A stretch of 64,000 bases of DNA from Pyrenophora tritici-repentis (GCF_003171515.1 NC_089390.1:124001-188000); one strand, 5' to 3'. Counted from the first letter of the stretch, positions 10,330 to 20,729 are shown. Translations and numbers: made by a program. The notes: generated by a model not told the origin, from the letters alone.

Positions 10330-13300
10330 TTGGCAGTTAAGTACCTCACAGATCAGGCCTTTTTGCACCACGTGACTGGAGAAGACGTCTACAGGTGCAA
10401 GGAGCCTATTACGCCCGCAACGCAGTTCCTTATCGAGGATCGATACTCGCGAATCACGTACCAAGGCATTCTTCCTGACACTGGTGCCTCAAATGTATCG
10501 ACAGCCGGAAAGGAGCAGTTCTGGGCGCTCCAAACTGAGGACCCCACCGTAACTCTAGATACGTCTACTGCTGGAAACGCATCTGTGCAATTTGGCAAAG
10601 GAAGCGTCACTACTTCGATTGGAACCGCACATGTATCGACACAGATTGGAAAGATCAAATTTGAGGTCTTGAACGCACCCACCCCGTTTCTCCTCTGTCT
10701 GAAAGACATGGACCGGCTCCACGTGTACTTCAACAATACTACGGACCAGCTGGTACAAGGAAAAGCTACCTTTCCAGTGATTCGCAAATGGGGACACCCG
10801 TGGTTCCACCTAAGCAAGGCAGAGCGCGCGCGCGTATTCCTTACGGAGACTGAGCTCCGACGCTTACACCGGAGGTTCGGGCATCCAGCCGTCGAACGGC
10901 TGATACGATTGCTCAAACGCGCAGGACACGAGGACGTGGATGAACGGCTGCTCCGAGAGATCCAAACGTTCTGCCATCACTGCCAAGCGCATGATCCAGC
11001 GCCGCGCCGATTCAAGTTCAGGCTGAAAGATGATCGGGAATTCAACTTCGAGATCCTCGTAGATGTGATGTATCTGAGTGGGAAACCAGTGCTTCACGTG
11101 ATCGATTCGGCTACAACATTCAACGGCGCGCGATTTCTACCGTCTATGAGCGCGAAAGACACCTGGGAAGCACTCCGCCTGCTCTGGATTGATACATACC
11201 AAGGGCCGCCAGATATCGTCACCCACGACGCCGGCACCAACTTCGCGTCAGTCGAATTCAGATCAGAGGCGAAGATCATGGGAATCACATGTAAACAAGT
11301 GCCAACCGAGGCCCATTGGTCTATCGGCAAGGTAGAAAGATACCACGCACCGCTCAGACGCGCGTACGAGATCCTGAGGACAGAGCTTGACACTGGCACC
11401 AGCGACGCCGCAGTGTTGCAGATGGCAGTCAAGGCCGTCAACGACACCGCAGGCCCAGACGGGCTCGTACCCACGCTGCTCGTCTTCGGTGCATACCCCC
11501 GGATATCCATGGATTCACCACCATCTCCCTCGATAACCCATCGCGCGGAGGCAATCCAGAAAGCGATGAGGGCGCTGCGGAAGGCCTCAGCGGAACATGC
11601 GGTGAGCAACGCACTTGGTACCAGGAATGGGCCTACTACAGACGGGGTACTGTCACTGCCTCTTCAGAGTGAGGTGATGGTATGGCGCGAGAAGAATGGA
11701 TGGCAAGGGCCGTATAGAGTCATCGATATGAAGGACCACGATGTTACTGTAGACATGATCAACGGCCCAACGACGTTCCGATCCACTGTCGTAAAACCGT
11801 ACTATCGCGATCTGACTACAGCGATAGACGGCGCAGATCAAGGCACAGGTGGATCTCCGACCACAGACGAAGCGATTGCTGATGAACCGCCACTACCGGT
11901 ACCACCGGCGGAAGCCAACCAAGCGGCTCAGCCGCGCAAGCGGGGCCGCCCACCTGGATCAAAGAACAAGCCCAAGGTGCAGTACCTGTCGAAGAAGGAG
12001 GAGGACGATTACGCCCTGGCCGTCAAGCTACGCAATGACGGCGTGATTAACGTCCCGGGCGCTCCATTCGAAGCATCCGATCAGAAGGAGATCGACGACC
12101 TCGTCGGCCGTGGAGTATTCAGTTTTGAGCTGTTTGATCCAACTCTACACGGCGGGTATCGTATCTTCAAATCGCGCATGGTCCGCGAAGTCAAAGGCAA
12201 GACCATGGTCCCGTACGAGAAATCACGCCTCGTTGTTCAAGGTTACAATGACGAGGGCAAACACGAGATCCTGACGCAGTCGCCAACCATCCAACGAGCC
12301 AGCCAGCGCCTGATTCTAGCCCTAGCGCCTGCATTACTCGATGAGGGCATGGTTGTGGAACTACGAGATATCACGCAAGCGTACCCACAGGCACAAACAG
12401 AGCTATTCCGCACGGTTTTAGCGCACCTCCCAAAGGAGCTTATAACAAAGTATCCCAAGGGAACAATTATTCGCGTAATCAAGCCACTCTATGGAATCGC
12501 GGAAGCAGGAGTCCACTGGTTTGCTACGTACCAAGGACACCACTGCAAGGAGCTCGACATGGCTACATCAACGTATGACCCGTGCCTCCTGATCACGAAC
12601 GGGAGACGGGAAGCGTTTGGAATAGTGGGCCTGCAGACAGACGATACTCTCGCGATTGGGACGCCTGCATTCTCTGGTGCAGAAGACGCTGCGCTCCAGA
12701 AAGCCAATTTTCGAGCTAAGCCCAAGGAGAGACTGTCCAAAGAAGTATCACTCGAGTTCAACGGATGTACTCTAACGTTGCGCGGAGACACGATTCTACT
12801 TACGCAGAAGGGACAAGGTGCCAAGATCGAAATCATTGATCCGAAGGCAGCAAACCGAGCACAGAAGTACATGGAGCAGCGCGCGCGTGGCGCGTACATT
12901 GCGTCGATATGCCAACCTGAAGCATCGTTCGATCTTTCCGCGGCTGCGCAAATACAACAACCTAAGGACACAGAATACGTGAAGCTTAACCGCCGGCTGC
13001 AGTGGCAATCTGAGAGCATACAACGAGGCCTGCGATACGTCCCTCTCGACCTCGCTACAGCAAAGCTGGTAGTGTTCACAGACGGATCCTTCGCGAACAA
13101 CCAAGACCTTAGCTCACAGCTAGGGTACCTACTTATCCTTGCGAATGAGTCGAGTCGACAAGACAGCACGTTTGATATTCGTGGTAACGTAATCCATTGG
13201 AGTTCGACCAAATGCAAACGCGTTACCCGGAGCGTTCTTGCCTCAGAAACGTACGGCATGGTTAGCGGTGTCGACATCGCTATCGCTATCCTAACAACCC

Positions 13301-13608
13301 TCAAGATAATTACAGGACGCCTAGGTCTACCACCGATCCCACTTATTGTGTGTACGGATTCATACTCCTTGTATGAATGCCTCGTCAAACTCGGAACAAC
13401 TGCTGAGAAGCGACTGATGATCGACATCATGGCGCTTCGGCAGTCATACGAGCGTCGCGAGATCACTGAGATCCGCTGGATCAACGGAGAGGACAACCCC
13501 GCGGACGCATTCACGAAAGCAACACCAAATCGCGCGTTAGAACGTTTCATCGAAAGCAACAAGCTGTCAATCCGAGTAGAGGGATCTGTGCAGCGACCTA
13601 CGGAGTAG
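10330..13608 (+). CDS. Copia-1 Pol polyprotein (protease, integrase, RT, RNase H)
   Basis: 1,092 residues from a TTG; the frame is open back to 10249 and overlaps gag. Aspartic protease motif DTGAS is at residue 50. A GAG-pre-integrase zinc finger follows (HRRFGHP...CHHCQAH), then the integrase core (EILVDVMYLS, THDAGTNF, GKVERYHAPLRR). The reverse transcriptase has DITQAYPQAQTELF and PLYGIAEAGVHW, but the usual YVDD box reads LQTDD (near residue 769). RNase H has VFTDGSF and VCTDSYSLYE. No stop is seen. How Pol is made relative to Gag is unclear: no canonical -1 slippery heptamer is present in 10249-10297, so this is either an unusual recoding event or a disabling frameshift. Confidence 0.9.
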   Translation: MAVKYLTDQAFLHHVTGEDVYRCKEPITPATQFLIEDRYSRITYQGILPDTGASNVSTAGKEQFWALQTEDPTVTLDTSTAGNASVQFGKGSVTTSIGTAHVSTQIGKIKFEVLNAPTPFLLCLKDMDRLHVYFNNTTDQLVQGKATFPVIRKWGHPWFHLSKAERARVFLTETELRRLHRRFGHPAVERLIRLLKRAGHEDVDERLLREIQTFCHHCQAHDPAPRRFKFRLKDDREFNFEILVDVMYLSGKPVLHVIDSATTFNGARFLPSMSAKDTWEALRLLWIDTYQGPPDIVTHDAGTNFASVEFRSEAKIMGITCKQVPTEAHWSIGKVERYHAPLRRAYEILRTELDTGTSDAAVLQMAVKAVNDTAGPDGLVPTLLVFGAYPRISMDSPPSPSITHRAEAIQKAMRALRKASAEHAVSNALGTRNGPTTDGVLSLPLQSEVMVWREKNGWQGPYRVIDMKDHDVTVDMINGPTTFRSTVVKPYYRDLTTAIDGADQGTGGSPTTDEAIADEPPLPVPPAEANQAAQPRKRGRPPGSKNKPKVQYLSKKEEDDYALAVKLRNDGVINVPGAPFEASDQKEIDDLVGRGVFSFELFDPTLHGGYRIFKSRMVREVKGKTMVPYEKSRLVVQGYNDEGKHEILTQSPTIQRASQRLILALAPALLDEGMVVELRDITQAYPQAQTELFRTVLAHLPKELITKYPKGTIIRVIKPLYGIAEAGVHWFATYQGHHCKELDMATSTYDPCLLITNGRREAFGIVGLQTDDTLAIGTPAFSGAEDAALQKANFRAKPKERLSKEVSLEFNGCTLTLRGDTILLTQKGQGAKIEIIDPKAANRAQKYMEQRARGAYIASICQPEASFDLSAAAQIQQPKDTEYVKLNRRLQWQSESIQRGLRYVPLDLATAKLVVFTDGSFANNQDLSSQLGYLLILANESSRQDSTFDIRGNVIHWSSTKCKRVTRSVLASETYGMVSGVDIAIAILTTLKIITGRLGLPPIPLIVCTDSYSLYECLVKLGTTAEKRLMIDIMALRQSYERREITEIRWINGEDNPADAFTKATPNRALERFIESNKLSIRVEGSVQRPTE

Positions 13609-13702
13609 GCACATATGCCTATTTGGAATCCCTCTCATTGTGCCCTTTTTAGAAGACCCGTTTTTCCTTACATCAGTCGTTACAATAAGAAAAGATTGCC
13701 AG

Positions 13703-13794
13703 TGTCGGCATACACACGGTGTGTCGCCTAATAAGGCCCAATGTACCGCCTCGATCCTACTTCGGCCCAACTCGGACCCAACGCTATGTATACC
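13703..13794 (+). repeat. Copia-1 3' LTR, left piece
   Basis: First 92 bp of the 3' LTR, matching 4750-4841. It is cut by Copia-2. Its last five bases, ATACC (13790-13794), are duplicated at 19779-19783 as the Copia-2 target site. Confidence 0.92.
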
Positions 13795-14020
13795 TGTCAG
13801 AATATGGGCATATTTTGGGTGGTGGACAAAATCCGGGTGTTCGGAGCTGTGGATTCTGTGGATCAGTTAAATTAGTCAGCGCGCACAATCCACCGCGACC
13901 CAACTGATCGAACAGCGTTGGACAACAGAACACACGACATCAGACCAGAACAATACAATCGATCCCAATCATATTATTATACTATTATCCCCGTCTTTGA
14001 TAACCCATCACAATCTGACA
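13795..14020 (+). repeat. Copia-2 5' LTR
   Basis: 226 bp, TGTCAG...CTGACA, with no difference seen against 19553-19778. Gag starts 47 bp downstream. Confidence 0.93.
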
Positions 14021-14067
14021 ATTAAGAGTCTCATCCGCCCTACCAATAATCCAACAACCAAATCGCT

Positions 14068-15381
14068 ATGACCGCTCAAGCCAACCAACAGAACGCGACA
14101 GTGCTCCTACGCGACGAGCACGACTATCGCGCTTGGTACAGCCAACTCCAAGCGCGCTGTGTCACCTACAATATATGGGAACAGGTCAATCCTGATGGGA
14201 CAAAGCTGCCACTGATGGAGCCGTTCCCTCCGGAGCTCCCGGAGTGCGCCGACTACGCGCCATCGACTGGACTCCCTGCAGGAGCCAATCCAACTAGACT
14301 ATCAGATCTATCCTCAGCGGGACAACGAGCCTACAAGGACGATCTTGAGATCTACAAACTCAAAATGGAGCAATACAAAACAAAGTACGCCAGATACAAG
14401 ACTGAGATAACCAATCTCCAACACATTATGATCCTCGTCCAATCTACCGTCGCGGTTCACCTACAGCGCACCTGCTGTCCGCCAGATGGATCGATCAGAG
14501 ACTGGATCAAGAACCTTCGAGCCCATGTGGGCATCACTATCGAAACCGAACGAGAGCAAGCGCGACAGCGATACTACAGTGCTCTTAAACCACCTCGATC
14601 CGCGAATAACTGGGATACCTGGCTCGCCGAGTACAATCAAGCTGTAACTGAAGCGGAGACACTTAAGGTGCCTGATACTACTCAGTTTAGATCAGTAGCT
14701 GTAGACTTTATGTCGGCAGTAAACAAAATAGCCCCAATATGGGCAGCAACCTTCCAATCCAATGGGATGGATCAACCTGGGGTAACCCAGAAGGACATGA
14801 TGAGACGGTTCCGAGAGTATATGATGCTGAATCATCCGATCACGCGAAACAGAAGCCAAAAGGCAGCTTTTGCAGTGGATGATCCATCTGTATTTCTTGC
14901 TGCGAACAGCAACGCTGACCAGCGCGTGGATGGGGACACCCACCATGTGGAAACGGGAAACTCTCAAGTCAGAAAACGGGGCAGACCCCGATATCAACGT
15001 ACAGCTATAGAGGAAGGCGATCGCGAACCTCCAAGCTCTTCAATCCCTCCAAGAGGAAGAGGCAAAAGCGCAAGATCGTACGCCTACGGTAACTCCGCCA
15101 AAGCGGACGCCGTGCCTGGTAAAACTGTGATCGCAGACGCCAGAGGCCCCAAATGTCCAGCATGTGACATGGGGCATGCCCTCCGTGATTGCTTCTACGT
15201 GTATACTGAGAAAGCTCCGGAGTGGTGGGAACCCAATCCAAGAACAGCCCAATTCGTGGAGCTCAGACGAGAACATGACGCTGAGTTTCAGAGTCTCCTG
15301 AGAGCCCAAGGTCGCCCAAGGACTCATACTCCAAGACTTAAGCAGTCCCAAACTCCTACACCTAATCTTATTGATGATTGA
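14068..15381 (+). CDS. Copia-2 Gag
   Basis: 437 residues, a UBN2/Gag-polypeptide-type capsid protein of a Copia element. The N-terminus (about 10-40) has the DEHDYRAWYSQLQARC pattern seen at the start of many Copia gags. A basic linker follows (KRGRPRYQR), then a zinc knuckle CPACDMGHALRDC (C-x2-C-x4-H-x4-C) near residue 370. It ends in TGA at 15379-15381 followed directly by CTA. The pol frame continues in phase after it without another stop until MITE B1. Confidence 0.9.
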   Translation: MTAQANQQNATVLLRDEHDYRAWYSQLQARCVTYNIWEQVNPDGTKLPLMEPFPPELPECADYAPSTGLPAGANPTRLSDLSSAGQRAYKDDLEIYKLKMEQYKTKYARYKTEITNLQHIMILVQSTVAVHLQRTCCPPDGSIRDWIKNLRAHVGITIETEREQARQRYYSALKPPRSANNWDTWLAEYNQAVTEAETLKVPDTTQFRSVAVDFMSAVNKIAPIWAATFQSNGMDQPGVTQKDMMRRFREYMMLNHPITRNRSQKAAFAVDDPSVFLAANSNADQRVDGDTHHVETGNSQVRKRGRPRYQRTAIEEGDREPPSSSIPPRGRGKSARSYAYGNSAKADAVPGKTVIADARGPKCPACDMGHALRDCFYVYTEKAPEWWEPNPRTAQFVELRREHDAEFQSLLRAQGRPRTHTPRLKQSQTPTPNLIDD

Positions 15382-15384
15382 CTA
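15379..15384 (+). promoter_or_regulatory. Candidate stop-codon readthrough site between Copia-2 gag and pol
   Basis: The gag stop is TGA followed by CTA. UGA-CUA is an established leaky-termination context in fungi and animals. Downstream codons are in the same frame and lead into the protease. This arrangement would yield mostly Gag and some Gag-Pol. Use of the site is inferred. Confidence 0.6.
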
Positions 15385-15597
15385 AATGGACGACAGATAT
15401 CGAAGATCGACGCCATGTTCGCCGCTGTATCCTCCCTATCGAATCGGCACGATTACCCACTAAGCAACTCCTTCATCTTTGACTCAGGATCGACGTGCCA
15501 TATCACGAACAACCCCGATCGGATCCACAACTATCGGCCACCGATCCATGGAGATTTCATATGGGCAGGCAATAGCCAGATTTGGATCAAGGGATAT

Positions 15598-15759
15598 CAC
15601 AGTCCGCAACAATCAATTAAGTGGGTCCTAGAAGGTTCAGATTGGATTGATTGATTACCGCTTTAAGCCTAGTAGTTACCTATAGGAGTTTAAGCCCTAC
15701 CTAGATAGGTAAGTGGGTCTAGGAGAGTGACCGGATTGAATTGATTGTTGCGGAGTCTA
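15598..15759 (+). mobile_element. MITE family B, copy B1 in Copia-2 pol
   Basis: 162 bp, left end CACAGTCCGCAACAATCAAT, right end ...GCGGAGTCTA, with the exact 8-bp duplication AGGGATAT (15590-15597, 15760-15767). The imperfect outer 4-5 bases of the ends are shared by the other B copies. Confidence 0.92.
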
Positions 15760-18759
15760 AGGGATATGGATCAATAGTCATACAGCTTGAACATAAACAG
15801 AGAGTAGAGAAACTCGTGCTCCACGACGTAGCAATCTGCCCAGACATCCTCTGCAATATCGTCTCATTTAGAGTACTGAGAAAGCAAGGACTCTGGTGGG
15901 ATACCCAATCGGATCCCACAGCGGTCAAGCGATCAGATGGATCAACCGTCTGCGAGCTGGCAGAGCTATATGGTCAATGGGTACTGGAGTATCGGCCAAA
16001 TGGATCAGAGGACAGAGTAGCCCTACACGCCCACTCACAAACGTCCCGAACGCGCCGGCGACCCCAACAGGCGCCTGCTCTCCTCTGGCACAAAAGACTG
16101 GGACACCCAGGGCCAGCAGCGATCGAGCACCTAGTCCAGCAAGCTGAGGGGGTGCGAGTTAAAGGGGTAACGACAGTGCAGTGCGATGCGTGTGGCCGAG
16201 CGAAAATCCGACGACAGATCAGCCGCGCTCCACGGATCAATGATCAGGGACCCGCAGAGAGGCTCGCCATTGATTTCCACTCCTATGAGAATCAATCCTA
16301 CAACAAAGAGAAAAGCCAATTGCTAATTACCGATAGGTACTCGCGATTTCAGTGGGATTTCTATCTCACAGATAACCGAACGGCGAAATCGATCATCCGA
16401 GTACTATCCAATTTCCTCACTTTCCTCCAAAACCAATACAACATCACCCCAAAAGTGATCGAAACCGACAACGAGATCACCACAGTCAAACCAGACGTCG
16501 AGCGATGGATCAGAGGCCAAGGCATTGCTGTCGAGCCTTCAGCACCAGATACTCAAGCTCAAAACGGTGGAGCTGAACGCTCAGGGGGTGTGAATAAGGA
16601 GAAGGCACGCACAATGAGACTTGACGCCAATCTACCATGGGAACTCTGGCCAGAGATCACTCGGGCTGCTGTACACCTCTACAATCGAACGCCAAACTAC
16701 AGTAACCAGTGGAAAACACCCTACGAAGTATTCTTCACGCGCGTATCACTAGCAAATGGGATAGTCACGTCGATCAAGAAGCCCTACCTAGCATACCTCA
16801 AAGCCTATGGGTGCAAAGCTTTTGCGATGACTGATGATACCCACAGAGGCAAATCAAGACTACAGCGGCTTGATCCAAAAGCCTGGATCGGCTACCTAGT
16901 TGGATATCAATCATCCAATATCTATCGGATTTGGATCCCATCACTCGCCAAAGTCATCAGCACAAGAGACGTGACCTTCGACGAAAATACAATATTTGAT
17001 GGGACAATTGAAGACCTAATGGATAGCCTTATGCACAGCACTCTTTCAGAGATCGCAGCATACGTTAGGACTATCGAGCTCCCACCACCGATCCCAGACA
17101 CCGGGACGGAGTCGTTTCATGAAGACGACGAAAGCATCAATACCACAGAGGAGGAAGAAGATCCGCCAGGGTACTACAATGGTCGAAAGATCCAAGATCA
17201 CTACCCAACTCCTCCATCAACACCTCCACCAGCAGTCCTGCTCGCCCAGTTTATGAGTGGAAATGTTCGATCCACTCCTGAGATCCAATCATCCAAAACA
17301 GTTCCATGGGCCGCAGCGTTCATGGCTGGATTAAAGGCAGGGACTATAGGCACTCACAATGGAAGCCCAATCGACAAGGCACAACTTCACCGGCTACTCG
17401 CCAAAGGAGTCAAGATCCATCAATCACAACTTCCTGATCCACCGACAGCCAGGACTGATCTTGATCAGCACCCTTTAGGAGAGCTATTTAAAGAAGCACA
17501 ACGTGCACATCTCGACAGCCACAAAGTCACCAATTCGTGGGAAGAAGTACCCTACCAAGCAGCTAAATCTAAAGGACACCAGATTCTAGACTGCATGTGG
17601 GTGTATGTCTACAAATTTAACAAAGCCAATCAATTCATTAAGTGCAAAGCTCGATTAGTTGTGCGGGGTGATCAGCAGCGCAATATCACCTCCCAAGACA
17701 CCTACGCCGCTACTCTAGCTAGCCGATCATTTCGACTACTTATGGCAATCGCTGCCAAACACAATCTTGAACTAAAACAGTACGACGTTACCAACGCCTT
17801 CGTCCACGCATCGTTAGATCGAGAGGTCTACATGCGGATGCCAAAGGGTTATCAGAAGCCCGGCACTATCCTACGGATCAAGAAAGCTCTTTATGGGCTA
17901 AGAATATCCCCACTCCTTTGGCAGAAGGATCTCACAGCGACGCTCACTCAACTTGGGTTCCAGATTGTACCCCACGAGCCCTGCTGTATGATCAAAGACG
18001 GAATCATCATCTTCTACTACGTAGACGATATCATCCTAGCCTATGGCAAGGATCAATCCAAGAAGGCTCAAGAAGCAATGGATCAGCTCAAGCAGCGATA
18101 CTCCATCACTGGTGGAGACGATCTACAGTGGTTCCTTGGGATCGAGGTGATCAGGGATCGATCCAAACAACTGATCCACCTCTCCCAGGTTGCCTACTAT
18201 GAAAAGATCAATAGACTAGTGGACGATCAGACAATCCGCCACGATACTCCTATGGCGACCAGCGAGCTCATGCCCAGAGAAGGACTAGCTACCCCGTCTG
18301 AGATCAATCGATACCAGCGGAAGATTGGCTCTCTCCTCTACGCCGCTGTCAATACACGCCCGGATATTGCTTTTGCGACGTCTAGACTAGCCAGATTTCT
18401 CGCCAACCCAAGTCAGGAACACCAACAGGCTGCGGATCGAGTGTTACTCTACCTATCCGACACTAAGTGGCTGACATTACGATTGGGTGGCGGCACCGCT
18501 ATGCAGGTAGCCAGTGACGCATCATTTGCAGACAACACTCTGGATCGCAAAAGCTCTCAGGGCTACGCGATTAAACTCTTCGGCGGGCTGATCGCCTGGC
18601 GATCTAGCAAGCAAGATACCGTCACTACTTCAACAACTGAAGCAGAGCTCTTAGCACTCTCACAAGTAGCCAAAGAAGCGATCTTTACCTCACGATTGAT
18701 CAGTGAACTTAAGGTTAAGCTACCGAGTCCTACGATCACTATCCAATGCGACAATCAAC

Positions 18760-18921
18760 CAGACTCCGCAACAATCAATTCAATCCGGTCACTCTCCTAG
18801 ACCCACTTACCTATCTAGGTAGGGCTTAAACTCCTATAGGTAACTACTAGGCTTAAAGCGGTAATCAATCAATCCAATCTGAACCTTCTAGGACCCACTT
18901 AATTGATTGTTGCGGACTGTG
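18760..18921 (-). mobile_element. MITE family B, copy B2 in Copia-2 pol (reverse)
   Basis: 162 bp in reverse orientation to B1, with the exact duplication CAATCAAC (18752-18759, 18922-18929). It interrupts the RNase H region of pol. Confidence 0.92.
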
Positions 18922-19146
18922 CAATCAACAGACGATCCGTCTTGTAACTCAAGCAGTATCAAGACTCACCACGAAGCTCCGACACGTAGATATCCACAAC
19001 CATTGGCTCCGACAGGAAGTGACGAACCAGAGGATCAAAGTAGTATACACAAAATCCTCTGAGATGATAGCTGATGGCCTCACCAAAGTACTCCCAGTAA
19101 ACCAGTGGACGGGCTTTCTGATCCAACTAGGGCTGGTCGAAGTTAG

Positions 19147-19274
19147 CAGACTCCGCAACAATCAATCGGATCGGCATGATTGATTCCTATCTAGGTTAAA
19201 GGCTGCCTAATGAAGTAATTCTTTAACCTATATAGGAATCAATCATGTCAATCGATTGATTGTTGCGGAGTCTG
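19147..19274. mobile_element. MITE family A, copy A3 in Copia-2
   Basis: 128 bp with the exact duplication GAAGTTAG (19139-19146, 19275-19282). It lies near the 3' end of pol, with only four bases between its right duplication and the left duplication of MITE C1. Confidence 0.92.
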
Positions 19275-19294
19275 GAAGTTAGGGATCGAGAGCC

Positions 19295-19452
19295 CAGAGA
19301 TGTCAACAAGCAAGTCAAGCTGGCTTGATTCTTATCGATTGCAGATCACAGACCATTCTCTGGGACGTGCCACTGTGCACGAGCCTCTATATTGTCTGTG
19401 ATCTGCAATCGATAAGAATCAAGCCAGCTTGACTTGCTTGTTGACATCTCTG
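19295..19452 (+). mobile_element. MITE family C, copy C1 in Copia-2
   Basis: 158 bp with termini CAGAGATGTCAACAAGCAAG extending into inverted repeats of nearly 60 bp, and the exact duplication CGAGAGCC (19287-19294, 19453-19460). It shows no difference by eye from C2 at 59523, which lies in the opposite orientation. Confidence 0.92.
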
Positions 19453-19552
19453 CGAGAGCCACACAATCAGTCACCTGTTGTAGAGATCCAAGCTCAATTA
19501 GAGCAGCTTAGCTGTGGTTAATCCAGCTCAAGGCTCTTGAGCTGAGGGGGTG

Positions 19553-19778
19553 TGTCAGAATATGGGCATATTTTGGGTGGTGGACAAAATCCGGGTGTTC
19601 GGAGCTGTGGATTCTGTGGATCAGTTAAATTAGTCAGCGCGCACAATCCACCGCGACCCAACTGATCGAACAGCGTTGGACAACAGAACACACGACATCA
19701 GACCAGAACAATACAATCGATCCCAATCATATTATTATACTATTATCCCCGTCTTTGATAACCCATCACAATCTGACA
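19553..19778 (+). repeat. Copia-2 3' LTR
   Basis: 226 bp matching 13795-14020, preceded by a purine-rich tract (GAGGGGGTG) and followed by the ATACC duplication. Confidence 0.93.
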
Positions 19779-19783
19779 ATACC

Positions 19784-19888
19784 TTCGTAGCCCCCACATT
19801 CGTAGAATCATCATACACCAGAATACCAATACACAAGATTACCTTAGCTACTGTTATTCACCGTACGATCGTACAAGGCCTTCCAACA
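19784..19888 (+). repeat. Copia-1 3' LTR, right piece
   Basis: Last 105 bp of the Copia-1 3' LTR, matching 4842-4946, followed by the TTTAG duplication at 19889-19893. With 13703-13794 it makes the full 197 bp. Confidence 0.92.
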
Positions 19889-20069
19889 TTTAGTGTATTA
19901 AAAGATCCTAAGACTAGTATGGCGCGCTACGGTATACTAAAGACAAAATTGCGTTGTGGAAATCTGCTGCTAAGCATCGACATTAAGTTACTCATCATCA
20001 TAACTATACTAAAACCTCTTACACCTAAGCGACGAGCCACATTTCACCAGTCCTTTCAAACTAACAGTG

Positions 20070-20335
20070 CGTAATCGGATTGAATATTTAATGCGGTGCG
20101 GACATCTAGATGAAGTCATCATCGGCAAAACATTCAACTGGTCCGTTGAATCATATCTATGACTTTATTGGCAGCAACGGCTCGCGGAATGATTTAAGAA
20201 CACAATCAGATGTTTATCAATTCGATTTTCAGGTTTGTAAACGCCTGTCATAGTAAGAAAGATGCGGGTGCGCGAGAGCAAGTTGATAATGGGATGCGGG
20301 GCAAGACGGAACTCCCCTGTTAGTTCTGAAACTTT
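20070..20335. repeat. Decayed dispersed repeat, copy 2
   Basis: Diverged direct copy of 3066-3427 (shared TAGATGA, GTCATC, GGTCCG, TATTGGCAG and CGCGAGAGCAAGTTGA blocks). It is shorter than copy 1 in the middle. No coding potential is seen. Confidence 0.6.
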
Positions 20336-20344
20336 TGGTTGGCT

Positions 20345-20530
20345 TTGCACTAAATGCGTAAAGGGAAATAACGATAACTAGGAATGCATTCTATGTGGTG
20401 ATGGTTCTGATTGATTCTACGAATATAGGTGCTACGAAGATATACCTAAGCTCAGCGCAAGTCGGGCCGAAGTCGGGCCGAAGTGTTAGCATCCGACGTC
20501 CCTACCGATACTCATGATCCGACAGAAACC
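20345..20530 (-). repeat. Decayed Copia-1-type LTR, inverted
   Basis: The segment around 20395-20500 reads like the reverse complement of the Copia-1 LTR with many substitutions: TTCTACGAATATAGGTGCTA, then GAAGATATACCTAAG, then GGGCCGAAGT twice. It is not associated with internal Copia sequence, so it is probably an old solo LTR. The ends are approximate. Confidence 0.6.
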
Positions 20531-20729
20531 CTACTTACATGAAACCTTTCGACGTACTTAAACACGCGTGAGCCTATACTGTAACGGTTTGGGCCTTGCC
20601 AAGACCAACTTAGGTGAGAGTTGGGTACGGCTATCGCTACCACACTTTCTTATTACACACACATATAGATAGCTGCCCTCCTTCATAGCTACACAATGCA
20701 ACGTAGTTCTCCTCCTCTCCTCACCCCGT

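Larger units (their letters stand above)
15382..19521 (+). pseudogene. Copia-2 Pol, interrupted by four MITEs
   Basis: The protease has FIFDSGSTCH. GAG-pre-integrase (HKRLGHPG, then CDACGRAK) and the integrase core (AIDFHSY, ETDNEITT, DTQAQNGGAERSGG) follow. RT has DVTNAFVHASLDREVYMRMP, ALYGLRISPLLW and the catalytic YYVDD; RNase H has ASDASFAD and STTEAELLALSQ. MITE B1 (15598-15759) cuts it just after the protease, B2 (18760-18921) in RNase H, and A3 and C1 near the C-terminus. In each case the reading frame resumes exactly if the MITE and one 8-bp duplication are discounted, with the stop at 19519-19521. No other break is seen, so the only damage is by MITEs. Confidence 0.88.
13795..19778 (+). 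mobile_element. Copia-2 LTR retrotransposon inside the Copia-1 3' LTR
   Basis: Bounded by 226-bp LTRs (TGTCAGAATATG...CAATCTGACA) and the exact 5-bp duplication ATACC (13790-13794, 19779-19783). It contains gag, an in-frame UGA-CUA junction and pol. A purine-rich GAGGGGGTG precedes the 3' LTR. Four MITEs (B1, B2, A3, C1), each with its own 8-bp duplication, interrupt pol. The two LTRs look identical by eye, so both the retrotransposon and the MITEs inside it are recent arrivals. Confidence 0.93.
4750..19888 (+). mobile_element. Copia-1 LTR retrotransposon, with nested insertions
   Basis: Bounded by 197-bp LTRs (TGTCGGCATA...CCTTCCAACA) and an exact 5-bp target duplication TTTAG (4745-4749 and 19889-19893). 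Between the LTRs are a leader, gag (8399-10297) and pol (to 13608), ordered protease-integrase-RT-RNase H as in Ty1/Copia. Two later elements sit inside it: hAT-1 in the leader (5236-8376) and Copia-2 in the 3' LTR (13795-19778). By eye the 5' LTR and the two pieces of the 3' LTR show no difference, so the insertion is recent. Leader segments are 4947-5235 and 8385-8398. No primer-binding site could be assigned with confidence. Confidence 0.92.
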
